A stretch of DNA of 64,000 bases from Petrosia ficiformis (taxonomy: Eukaryota > Porifera > Demospongiae > Haplosclerida > Petrosiidae): NCBI GenBank assembly GCA_947044365.1, contig OX345636.1, positions 57,453,746-57,517,745 on the forward strand, given 5' to 3'. Position 1 is the stretch's first letter, and the number at the start of each line of letters is the position of its first letter. Made by a program: the position numbers and the translations under genes. The notes under the pieces were generated by a model that did no database searches, had not been told where the DNA came from, and saw nothing but the letters and a program-made list of their open reading frames with translations. Positions 30,101 through 44,200 of the stretch are shown in pieces.

Positions 30101-33100
30101 TGAGTGTGCTGTACTTCACCATGTGTAGACTCCTAATACATTGAAGAGTCTATAGCACTACTAGTGGTGTATGTAATCATAGCTATTCTCTGAGTGTGGT
30201 GTACTTCACTATGTGTAGACTCCTAATACATTGAAGAGTCTATAGTACTACTGGTGGTGTATGTAATCATAACTATTCAATGAGTGTGCTGTACATGTAC
30301 TTCACCATGTAGAGACTCCTAATACATTGAAGAGCCTATAGCATACTGGTGGTGTATGTAATCATAACCATTCAATGAGTTTGCTGTACTTCACTATGTG
30401 TAGACTCCTAATACATTGAAGAGTCTATAGCACTACTGGTGGTGTATGTAATCATAACCATTCAATGAGTTTGCTGTACTTCACTATGTGTAGACACCTA
30501 ATACATTGAAGAGTCTATAGCACTACTGGTGGTGTATGTAATCATAACTATTCAATGAGTTTGCTGTACTTCACTATGTGTAGACTCCTAATACATTGAA
30601 GAGCCTATAGCACTACTGGTGGTGTATGTAATCATAACTATTCAATGAGTTTGCTGTACTTCACTATGTGTAGACTCCTAATACATTGAAGAGTCTATAG
30701 CACAACTGGTGGTATATGTAATCATAACCATTCAATGAGTTTGCTGTACTTCACTATGTGTAGACTCCTAATACATTGAAGAGCCTATAGCACTACTGGT
30801 GGTGTATGTAATCATAACCATTCAAAGAGTTTGCTGTACTTCACTATGTGTAGACTCCAAATACATTGAAGAGCTTATAGTACTACTGGTGGTGTATGTA
30901 ATCATAACCATTCAATGAGTGTGCTGTACTTCACTATGTGTAGACTCATAATACATTGAAGAGCTATAACACTACTCGTGGTGTATGTAATCACAGCTAT
31001 TCAATGAGTTTGCTGTACTTCACTATGTGTAGACTCCTAATACATTGAAGAGTCTATAGCACTACTGGTGGTGTATGTAATCATAACCATTCAATGAGTT
31101 TGCTGTACTTCACTATGTGTAGACTCCTAATACATTGAAGAGCTATAGCACTACTGGTGGTGTATGTAATCATAACTATTCAATGAGTGTGCTGTACTTC
31201 ACCATGTGTAGACTCCTAATACATTGAAGAGCCTATAGCACTACTGGTGTTGTATGTAATCATAACTATTCAATGAGTTTGCTGTACTTCACTATGTGTA
31301 GACTCCTAATACATTGAAGAGTCTATAGCACTACTGGTGGTGTATGTAATCATAACCATTCAATGAGTTTGCTGTACTTCACTATGTGTAGACTCCTAAT
31401 ACATTGAAGAGTCTATAGCACTACTGGTGGTGTATGTAATCATAACCATTCAATGAGTGTGCTGTACTTCACTATGTGTAGACTCATAATACATTGAAGA
31501 GTCTATAGCACTACTAGTGGTGTATGTAATCATAGCTATTCAATGAGTTTGGTGTACTTCACTATGTGTAGACTCCTAATACATTGAAGAGTCTATAGTA
31601 CTACTGGTGGTGTATGTAATCATAACTATTCAATGAGTGTGCTGTACATGTACTTCACCATGTAGAGACTCCTAATACATTGAAGAGCCTATAGCATACT
31701 GGTGGTGTATGTAATCATAACCATTCAATGAGTTTGCTGTACTTCACTATGTGTAGACTCCTAATACATTGAAGAGTCTATAGCACTACTGGTGGTGTAT
31801 GTAATCATAACTATTCAATGAGTTTGCTGTACTTCACTATGTGTAGACTCCTAATACATTGAAGAGTCTATAGCACAACTGGTGGTATATGTAATCATAA
31901 CCATTCAATGAGTTTGCTGTACTTCACTATGTGTAGACTCCTAATACATTGAAGAGCCTATAGCACTACTGGTGGTGTATGTAATCATAACCATTCAATG
32001 AGTTTGCTGTACTTCACTATGTGTAGACTCCAAATACATTGAAGAGCTTATAGTACTACTGGTGGTGTATGTAATCATAACCATTCAATGAGTGTGCTGT
32101 ACTTCACTATGTGTAGACTCATAATACATTGAAGAGCTATAACACTATTCGTGGTGTATGTAATCACAGCTATTCAATGAGTTTGCTGTACTTCACTATG
32201 TGTAGACTCCTAATACATTGAAGAGTCTATAGCACTACTGGTGGTGTATGTAATCATAACCATTCAATGAGTTTGCTGTACTTCACTATGTGTAGACTCC
32301 TAATACATTGAAGAGCTATAGCACTACTGGTGGTGTATGTAATCATAACTATTCAATGAGTGTGCTGTACTTCACCATGTGTAGACTCCTAATACATTGA
32401 AGAGCCTATAGCACTACTGGTGTTGTATGTAATCATAACTATTCAATGAGTTTGCTGTACTTCACTATGTGTAGACTCCTAATACATTGAAGAGTCTATA
32501 GCACTACTGGTGGTGTATGTAATCATAACCATTCAATGAGTTTGCTGTACTTCACTATGTGTAGACTCCTAATACATTGAAAAGTCTATAGCACTACTGG
32601 TGGTGTATGTAATCATAACCATTCAATGAGTGTGCTGTACTTCACTATGTGTAGACTCATAATACATTGAAGAGCTATAACACTACTGGTGGTGTATGTA
32701 ATCACAGCTATTCAATGAGTTTGCTGTACTTCACTATGTGTAGACTCCTAATACATTGAAGAGCCTATAGCACTACTGGTGGTGTATGTAATCACAGCTA
32801 TTCAATGAGTGTGCTGTACTTCACCATGTGTAGACTCCTAATACATTGAAGAGTCTATAGCACTACTAGTGGTGTATGTAATCATAGCTATTCAATGAGT
32901 GTGGTGTACTTCACTATGTGTAGACTCCTAATACATTGAAGAGTCTATAGTACTACTGGTGGTGTATGTAATCATAACTATTCAATGAGTGTGCTGTACA
33001 TGTACTTCACCATGTAGAGACTCCTAATACATTGAAGAGCCTATAGCATACTGGTGGTGTATGTAATCATAACCATTCAATGAGTTTGCTGTACTTCACT

Positions 33101-33250
33101 ATGTGTAGACTCCTAATACATTGAAGAGTCTATAGCACTACTGGTGGTGTATGTAATCATAACCATTCAATGAGTTTGCTGTACTTCACTATGTGTAGAC
33201 ACCTAATACATTGAAGAGTCTATAGCACTACTGGTGGTGTATGTAATCAT
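26450..33250. repeat. Higher-order repeat of about 1,352 bp (15 units), about five copies
   Basis: The ATGTAC-insertion unit recurs at 28,941, 30,293, 31,646 and 32,998 (spacings 1,352, 1,353, 1,352). The marker CTATAGCACAACTGG occurs at 26,455, 27,811, 29,163, 30,695 and 31,868. TGGTGTTGTATG occurs at 28,371, 29,713, 31,245 and 32,418, and the GACTCATAATAC units track with them. The copy between 30,293 and 31,646 has gained two units in its first part and lost two in its last part, so its total length is unchanged. Confidence 0.88.
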
Positions 33251-36200
33251 AACTATTCAATGAGTTTGCTGTACTTCACCATGTGGAGACTCCTAATACA
33301 TTGAAGAGCCTATATCACTACTGGTGGTGTATGTAATCATAACCATTCAATGAGTTTGCTGTACATCACCATGTGGGGTCTCCTAATACATTGAAGAGCC
33401 TATAGCGCTACTGGTGGTGTATGTAATCATAACCATTCAATGAGTGTGCTGTACATCACCATGTGTAGACTCCTAATACATTGAAGAGCTATAGCACTAC
33501 TGGTGGTGTATGTAATCATAACTATTCAATGAGTGTGCTGTACTTCACCATGTAGAGACTCCTAATACATTGAAGAGTCTATAGCACTACTGGTGGTGTA
33601 TGTAATCATAACCATTCAATGAGTTTGCTGTACTTCACCATGTAGAGACTCCTAATACATTGAAGAGTCTATAGCACTACTGGTGGTGTATGTAATCATA
33701 ACTATTCAATGAGTGTGGTGTACTTCACAATGTGTAGACTCCTAGTACATTGAAGAGTCTATAGCACTGCTGGTGGTATATGTAATCATAACCATTCAAT
33801 GAGTTTGCTGTACTTCACTATGTGTAGACTCCTAATACATTGAAGAGTCTATAGCACTACTGGTGGTGTATGTAATCATAACCATTCAATGAGTTTGCTG
33901 TACTTCACTATGTGTAGACTCCTAATACATTGAAGAGTCTATAGCACTACTGGTGGTGTATGTAATCACAGCTATTCAATGAGTGTGCTGTACTTCACCA
34001 TGTGTAGACTCCTAATACATTGAAGAGTCTATAGTACTACTGGTGGTGTATGTAATCATAACCATTCAATGAGTTTGCTGTACTTCACCATGTAGAGACT
34101 CCTAATACATTGAAGAGTCTATAGCACTACTGGTGGTATATGTAATCATAACCATTCAATGAGTTTGCTGTACTTCACCATGTAGAGACTCCTAATACAT
34201 TGAAGAGTCTATAGCACTACTGGTGGTGTATGTAATCATAACCATTCAATGAGTTTGCTGTACTTCACCATGTAGAGACTCCGAATACATTGAAGAGTCT
34301 ATAGTACTACTGGTGGTGTATGTAATCATAACCTATCAATGAGTTTGCTGTACTGCACTATGTGGGAACTCCTAATACATTGAAGAGGTTATAGCACTAC
34401 TGGTGGTGTATCTAATCATAACTATTCAATGAGTGTGCTGTACTGCACCATGTGGGGACTCCTAATACATTGAAGAGCCTATAGCACTACTGGTGGTATA
34501 TGTAATCATAACCATTCAATGAGTTTGCTGTACTTCACCATGTGGAGACTCCTAATACATTGAAGAGCCTATAGCACTACTGGTGGTGTATGTAATCATA
34601 GCTTTTCAATGAGTTTGCTGTACTTCACTATGTGTAGATTCCTAATACATTGAAGAGCCTATACTGGTGGTGTATCTAATCATAACTATTCAATGAGTGT
34701 GCTGTACTTCACCATGTGTAGACTCCTAATACATTGAAGAGTCTATAGTACTACTGGTGGTATATGTAATCATAACCATTCAATGAGTTTGCTGTACTTC
34801 ACCATGTAGAGACTCCTAATACATTGAAGAGTCTATAGCACTACTGGTGGTGTATGTAATCATAACCATTCAATGAGTTTGCTGTACATGTACTTCACCA
34901 TGTAGAGACTCCTAATACATTGAAGAGCCTATTGCACTACTGGTGGTGTATGTAATCATAACCATTCAATGAGTTTGCTGTACTTCACTATGTGTAGACT
35001 CCTAATACATTGAAGAGTCTATAGTACTACTGGTGGTGTATGTAATCATAACCATTCAATGAGTGTGCTGTACTGCACCATGTGTAGACTCCTAATACAT
35101 TGAAGAGGCTATAGCACTACTGGTGGTGTATCTAATCATAGCTATTCAATGAGTGTGCTGTACTTCACCATGTGTAGACTCCTAATACATTGAAGAGCCT
35201 ATAGTACTACTGGTGGTGTATGTAATCATAACCATTCAATGAGTGTGCTGTACTGCACCATGTGGGAACTCCTAATACATTGAAGAGGTTATAGCACTAC
35301 TGGTGGTGTATCTAATCATAACTATTCAATGAGTTTGCTGTACTTCACCATGTGGAGACTCCTAATACATGGAAGAGTCTATAGCACTACTGGTGGTGTA
35401 TGTAATCATAACCATTCAATGAGTTTGCTGTACTTCACCATGTAGAGACTCCTAATACATTGAAGAGTCTATAGTACTACTGGTGGTGTATGTAATCATA
35501 ACCATTCAATGAGTTTGCTGTACTTCACTAAGTGTAGACTCCTAATACATTGAAGAGTCTATAGCACTACTGGTGGTGTATGTAATCATAACCATTCAAT
35601 GAGTTTGCTGTACTTCACTATGTGTAGACTCCTAATACATTGAAGAGTCTATAGCACTACTGGTGGTGTATGTAATCACAGCTATTCAATGAGTGTGCTG
35701 TACTTCACCATGTGTAGACTCCTAATACATTGAAGAGTCTATAGTACTACTGGTGGTGTATGTAATCATAACCATTCAATGAGTTTGCTGTACTTCACCA
35801 TGTAGAGACTCCTAATACATTGAAGAGTCTATAGCACTACTGGTGGTGTATGTAATCATAACTATTCAATGAGTGTGGTGTACTTCACAATGTGTAGACT
35901 CCTAATACATTGAAGAGTCTATAGCACTACTGGTGGTATATGTAATCATAACCATTCAATGAGTTTGCTGTACTTCACCATGTAGAGACTCCTAATACAT
36001 TGAAGAGTCTATAGTACTACTGGTGGTGTATGTAATCATAACCATTCAATGGGTGTGCTGTACTTCACCATGTAGAGACTCCTAATACATTGAAGAGTCT
36101 ATAGCACTACTGGTGGTGTATGTAATCATAACCATTCAATGAGTTTGCTGTACATGTACTTCACCATGTAGAGACTCCTAATACATTGAAGAGCCTATAG

Positions 36201-39200
36201 CACTACTGGTGGTGTATGTAATCATAACCATTCAATGAGTTTGCTGTACTTCACTATGTGTAGACTCCTAATACATTGAAGAGTCTATAGTACTACTGGT
36301 GGTGTATGTAATCATAACCATTCAATGAGTTTGCTGTACATCACCATGTGTAGACTCCTAATACATTGAAGAGTCTATAGCACTACTGGTGGTGTATGTA
36401 ATCATAACCATTCAATGAGTTTGCTGTACTTCACCATGTAGAGACTCCTAATACATTGAAGAGTCTATAGCACTACTGGTGGTGTATGTAATCATAACTA
36501 TTCAATGAGTGTGGTGTACTTCACAATGTGTAGACTCCTAGTACATTGAAGAGTCTATAGCACTGCTGGTGGTATATGTAATCATAACCATTCAATGAGT
36601 TTGCTGTACTTCACTATGTGTAGACTCCTAATACATTGAAGAGTCTATAGCACTACTGGTGGTGTATGTAATCATAACCATTCAATGAGTTTGCTGTACT
36701 TCACTATGTGTAGACTCCTAATACATTGAAGAGTCTATAGCACTACTGGTGGTGTATGTAATCACAGCTATTCAATGAGTGTGCTGTACTTCACCATGTG
36801 TAGACTCCTAATACATTGAAGAGTCTATAGTACTACTGGTGGTGTATGTAATCATAACCATTCAATGAGTTTGCTGTACTTCACCATGTAGAGACTCCTA
36901 ATACATTGAAGAGTCTATAGCACTACTGGTGGTGTATGTAATCATAACTATTCAATGAGTGTGGTGTACTTCACAATGTGTAGACTCCTAATACATTGAA
37001 GAGTCTATAGCACTACTGGTGGTATATGTAATCATAACCATTCAATGAGTTTTCTGTACTTCACCATGTAGAGACTCCTAATACATTGAAGAGTCTATAG
37101 CACTACTGGTGGTGTATGTAATCATAACCATTCAATGAGTTTGCTGTACTTCACTAAGTGTAGACTCCTAATACATTGAAGAGTCTATAGCACTACTGGT
37201 GGTGTATGTAATCATAACCATTCAATGAGTTTGCTGTACTTCACTATGTGTAGACTCCTAATACATTGAAGAGTCTATAGTACTACTGGTGGTGTATGTA
37301 ATCATAACCATTCAATGAGTTTGCTGTACATCACCATGTGTAGACTCCTAATACATTGAAGAGCTATAGCACTACTGGTGGTGTATGTAATCATAACTAT
37401 TCAATGAGTGTGCTATACTTCACCATGTAGAGACTCCTAATACATTGAAGAGTCTATAGCACTACTGGTGGTGTATGTAATCATAACCATTCAATGAGTT
37501 TGCTGTACTTCACCATGTAGAGACTCCTAATACATTGAAGAGTCTATAGCACTACTGGTGGTGTATGTAATCATAACTATTCAATGAGTGTGGTGTACTT
37601 CACAATGTGTAGACTCCTAGTACATTGAAGAGTCTATAGCACTGCTGGTGGTATATGTAATCATAACCATTCAATGAGTTTGCTGTACTTCACTATGTGT
37701 AGACTCCTAATACATTGAAGAGTCTATAGCACTACTGGTGGTGTATGTAATCATAACCATTCAATGAGTTTGCTGTACATGTACTTCACCATGTAGAGAC
37801 TCCTAATACATTGAAGAGCCTATAGCACTACTGGTGGTGTATGTAATCATAACCATTCAATGAGTTTGCTGTACTTCACTATGTGTAGACTCCTAATACA
37901 TTGAAGAGTCTATAGTACTACTGGTGGTGTATGTAATCATAACCATTCAATGAGTTTGCTGTACATCACCATGTGTAGACTCCTAATACATTGAAGAGCT
38001 ATAGCACTACTGGTGGTGTATGTAATCATAACTATTCAATGAGTGTGCTATACTTCACCATGTAGAGACTCCTAATACATTGAAGAGTCTATAGCACTAC
38101 TGGTGGTGTATGTAATCATAACCATTCAATGAGTTTGCTGTACTTCACCATGTAGAGACTCCTAATACATTGAAGAGTCTATAGCACTACTGGTGGTGTA
38201 TGTAATCATAACTATTCAAGGAGTGTGGTGTACTTCACAATGTGTAGACTCCTAGTACATTGAAGAGTCTATAGCACTGCTGGTGGTATATGTAATCATA
38301 ACCATTCAATGAGTTTGCTGTACTTCACTATGTGTAGACTCCTAATACATTGAAGAGTCTATAGCACTACTGGTGGTGTATGTAATCATAACCATTCAAT
38401 GAGTTTGCTGTACTTCACTATGTGTAGACTCCTAATACATTGAAGAGTCTATAGCACTACTGGTGGTGTATGTAATCACAGCTATTCAATGAGTGTGCTG
38501 TACTTCACCATGTGTAGACTCCTAATACATTGAAGAGTCTATAGCACTACTGGTGGTGTATGTAATCATAACTATTCAATGAGTGTGGTGTACTTCACAA
38601 TGTGTAGACTCCTAATACATTGAAGAGTCTATAGCACTACTGGTGGTATATGTAATCATAACCATTCAATGAGTTTTCTGTACTTCACCATGTAGAGACT
38701 CCTAATACATTGAAGAGTCTATAGCACTACTGGTGGTGTATGTAATCATAACCATTCAATGAGTTTGCTGTACTTCACCATGTAGAGACTCCGAATACAT
38801 TGAAGAGTCTATAGTACTACTGGTGGTGTATGTAATCATAACCATTCAATGAGTTTGCTGTACTGCACCATGTGGGGACTCCTAATACATTGAAGAGCCT
38901 ATAGCACTACTGGTGGTATATGTAATCATAACCATTCAATGAGTTTGCTGTACTTCACCATGTGGAGACTCCTAATACATTGAAGAGCCTATAGCACTAC
39001 TGGTGGTGTATGTAATCATAGCTATTCAATGAGTTTGCTGTACTTCACTATGTGTAGATTCCTAATACATTGAAGAGCCTATAGCACTACTGGTGGTGTA
39101 TCTAATCATAACTATTCAATGAGTGTGCTGTACTTCACCATGTGTAGACTCCTAATACATTGAAGAGTCTATAGCACTACTGGTGGTATATGTAATCATA

Positions 39201-41229
39201 ACCATTCAATGAGTTTGCTGTACTTCACCATGTAGAGACTCCTAATACATTGAAGAGTCTATAGCACTACTGGTGGTGTATGTAATCATAACCATTCAAT
39301 GAGTTTGCTGTACTTCACCATGTAGAGACTCCTAATACATTGAAGAGTCTATAGTACTACTGGTGGTGTATGTAGTCATAACCATTCAATGAGTTTGCTG
39401 TACTTCACTATGTGTAGACTCCTAATACATTGAAGAGTCTATAGCACTACTGGTGGTGTATGTAATCATAACCATTCAATGAGTTTGCTGTACATGTACT
39501 TCACCATGTAGAGACTCCTAATACATTGAAGAGCCTATTGCACTACTGGTGGTGTATGTAATCATAACCATTCAATGAGTTTGCTGTACTTCACTATGTG
39601 TAGACTCCTAATACATTGAAGAGTCTATAGTACTACTGGTGGTGTATGTAATCATAACCATTCAATGAGTGTGCTGTACTGCACCATGTGTAGACTCCTA
39701 ATACATTGAAGAGGCTATAGCACTACTGGTGGTGTATCTAATCATAGCTATTCAATGAGTGTGCTGTACTTCACCATGTGTAGACTCCTAATACATTGAA
39801 GAGCCTATAGTACTACTGGTGGTGTATGTAATCATAACCATTCAATGAGTGTGCTGTACTGCACCATGTGGGAACTCCTAATACATTGAAGAGGTTATAG
39901 CACTACTGGTGGTGTATCTAATCATAACTATTCAATGAGTTTGCTGTACTTCACCATGTGGAGACTCCTAATACATGGAAGAGTCTATAGCACTACTGGT
40001 GGTGTATGTAATCATAACCATTCAATGAGTTTGCTGTACTTCACCATGTAGAGACTCCTAATACATTGAAGAGTCTATAGTACTACTGGTGGTGTATGTA
40101 ATCATAACCATTCAATGAGTTTGCTGTACTTCACTAAGTGTAGACTCCTAATACATTGAAGAGTCTATAGCACTACTGGTGGTGTATGTAATCATAACCA
40201 TTCAATGAGTTTGCTGTACTTCACTATGTGTAGACTCCTAATACATTGAAGAGCCTACAGCACTACTGGTGGTGTATGTAATCATAACTATTCAATGAGT
40301 TTGCTGTACTTCACCATGTGTAGACTCCTAATACATTGAAGAGCCTATAGCACTACTGGTGGTATATGTAATCATAACCATTCAATGAGTTTGCTGTACT
40401 TCACCATGTAGAGACTCCTAATACATTGAAGAGTCTATAGTACTACTGGTGGTGTATGTAATCATAACCATTCAATGGGTGTGCTGTACTTCACCATGTA
40501 GAGACTCCTAATACATTGAAGAGTCTATAGCACTACTGGTGGTGTATGTAATCATAACCATTCAATGAGTTTGCTGTACATGTACTTCACCATGTAGAGA
40601 CTCCTAATACATTGAAGAGCCTATAGCACTACTGGTGGTGTATGTAATCATAACCATTCAATGAGTTTGCTGTACTTCACTATGTGTAGACTCCTAATAC
40701 ATTGAAGAGTCTATAGTACTACTGGTGGTGTATGTAATCATAACCATTCAATGAGTGTGCTGTACTGCACCATGTGTAGACTCCTAATACATTGAGGAGC
40801 CTATAGCACTACTGGTGGTGTATCTAATCATAGCTATTCAATGAGTGTGCTGTACTTCACCATGTGTAGACTCCTAATACATTGAAGAGCCTATAGTACT
40901 ACTGGTGGTGTATGTAATCATAACCATTCAATGAGTGTGCTGTACTGCACCATGTGGGAACTCCTAATACATTGAAGAGGTTATAGCACTACTGGTGGTG
41001 TATGTAATCATAACTATTCAATGAGTGTGGTGTACTTCACTATGTGTAGACTCCTAATACATTGAAGAGTCTATAGTACTACTGGTGGTATATGTAATCA
41101 TAACCATTCAATGAGTTTGCTGTACTTCACCATGTGTAGACTCCTAATACATTGAAGAGCCTATAGCACTACTGGTGGTGTATGTAATCATAACCATTCA
41201 ATGAGTGTGCTGTACTGCACCATGTGGGA

Positions 41230-44200
41230 ACTCCTAATACATTGAAGAGGTTATAGCACTACTGGTGGTGTCAATGAGTGTGCTGTACTGCACCATGTGG
41301 GGACTCCTAATACATTGAAGAGCCTATAGCACTACTGGTGGTATATGTAATCATAACCATTCAATGAGTTTGCTGTACTTCACCATGTAGAGACTCCTAT
41401 TACATTGAAGAGTCTATAGCACTACTGGTGGTGTATGTAATCATAACCATTCAATGAGTTTGCTGTACTTCACCATGTAGAGACTCCTAATACATTGAAG
41501 AGTCTATAGCACTACTGGTGGTGTATGTAATCATAACTATTCAATGAGTGTGGTGTACTTCACAATGTGTAGACTCCTAGTACATTGAAGAGTCTATAGC
41601 ACTGCTGGTGGTATATGTAATCATAACCATTCAATGAGTTTGCTGTACTTCACTATGTGTAGACTTTTAATACATTGAAGAGTCTATAGCACTACTGGTG
41701 GTGTATGTAATCATAACCATTCAATGAGTTTGCTGTACTTCACTATGTGTAGACTCCTAATACATTGAAGAGTCTATAGCACTACTGGTGGTGTATGTAA
41801 TCACAGCTATTCAATGAGTGTGCTGTACTTCACCATGTGTAGACTCCTAATACATTGAAGAGTCTATAGTACTACTGGTGGTGTATGTAATCATAACCAT
41901 TCAATGAGTTTGCTGTACTTCACCATGTAGAGACTCCTAATACATTGAAGAGTCTATAGCACTACTGGTGGTGTATGTAATCATAACCATTCAATGAGTT
42001 TGCTGTACTTCACCATGTAGAGACACCGAATACATTGAAGAGCCTATAGCACTACTGGTGGTGTATCTAATCATAACTATTCAATGAGTGTGCTGTACTG
42101 CACCATGTGGGGACTCCTAATACATTGAAGAGCCTATAGCACTACTGGTGGTATATGTAATCATAACCATTCAATGAGTTTGCTGTACTTCACCATGTGG
42201 AGACTCCTAATACATTGAAGAGCCTATAGCACTACTGGTGGTGTATGTAATCATAGCTATTCAATGAGTTTGCTGTACTTCACTATGTGTAGATTCCTAA
42301 TACATTGAAGAGCCTATAGCACTACTGGTGGTGTATCTAATCATAACTATTCAATGAGTGTGCTGTACTTCACCATGTGTAGACTCCTAATACATTGAAG
42401 AGTCTATAGCACTACTGGTGGTATATGTAATCATAACCATTCAATGAGTTTGCTGTACTTCACCATGTAGAGACTCCTAATACATTGAAGAGTCTATAGC
42501 ACTACTAGTGGTGTATGTAATCATAACCATTCAATGAGTTTGCTGTACTTCACCATGTAGAGACTCCTAATACATTGAAGAGTCTATAGTACTACTGGTG
42601 GTGTATGTAATCATAACCATTCAATGAGTTTGCTGTACTTCACTATGTGTAGACTCCTAATACATTGAAGAGTCTATAGCACTACTGGTGGTGTAGGTAA
42701 TCATAACCATTCAATGAGTTTGCTGTACATGTACTTCACCATGTAGAGACTCCTAATACATTGAAGAGCCTATTGCACTACTGGGGGTGTATGTAATCAT
42801 AACCATTCAATGAGTTTGCTGTACTTCACTATGTGTAGACTCCTAATACATTGAAGAGTCTATAGTACTACTGGTGGTGTATGTAATCATAACCATTCAA
42901 TGAGTGTGCTGTACTGCACCATGTGTAGACTCCTAATACATTGAAGAGGTTATAGCACTACTGGTGGTGTATCTAATCATAACTATTCAATGAGTTTGCT
43001 GTACTTCACCATGTGGAGACTCCTAATACATGGAAGAGTCTATAGCACTACTGGTGGTGTATGTAATCATAACCATTCAATGAGTTTGCTGTACTTCACC
43101 ATGTAGAGACTCCTAATACATTGAAGAGTCTATAGTACTACTGGTGGTGTATGTAATCATAACCATTCAATGAGTTTGCTGTACTTCACTATGTGTAGAC
43201 TCCTAATACATTGAAGAGTCTATAGTACTACTGGTGGTGTATGTAATCATAACCATTCAATGAGTTTGCTGTACTTTACTATGTATAGACTCCTAATACA
43301 TTGAAGAGTCTATAGCACTACTGGTGGTGTATGTAATCATAACTATTCAATGAGTGTGGTGTACTTCACTATGTGTAGACTCCTAATACATTGAAGAGTC
43401 TATAGTACTACTGGTGGTATATGTAATCATAACCATTCAATGAGTTTGCTGTACTTCACCATGTGTAGACTCCTAATACATTGAAGAGCCTATAGCACTA
43501 CTGGTGGTGTATGTAATCATAACTATTCAATGAGTTTGCTGTACTTCACCATGTAGAGACTCCTAATACTTTGAAGAGTCTATAGCACTACTGGTGGTGT
43601 ATGTAATCATAACTAGTGGTGTACTTCACTATGTGTAGGCTCCTAATACATTGAAGAGTCTATAGTACTACTGGTGGTGTATGTAATCATAGCTATTCAA
43701 TGGGTGTGCTGTACTTCACTATGTGTAGACACCTAATACATTGAAAAGCCTATAGCACTACTGGTGGTGTATGTAATCACAGCTATTCAATGGGTGTGCT
43801 GTACTTCACTATGTGTAGACTCCTAATACATTGAAGAGCTTATAGTACTACTGGTGGTATATGTAATCATAACCATTCAATGAGTTTGCTGTACTTCACC
43901 ATGTAGAGACTCCTAATACATTGAAGAGTCTATAGTACTACTGGTGGTGTATGTAATCATAGCTATTCAATGGGTGTGCTGTACTTCACTATGTGGAGAC
44001 TCCTAATACATTGAAGAGTCTATAGTACTACTGGTGGTGTATGTAATCATAGCTATTCAATGGGTGTGCTGTACTTCACTATGTGGAGACTCCTAATACA
44101 TTGAAGAGTCTATAGTACTACTGGTGGTGTATGTAATCATAACCATTCAATGGGTGTGCTGTACTTCACCATGTAGAGACTCCTAATACATTGAAGAGTC

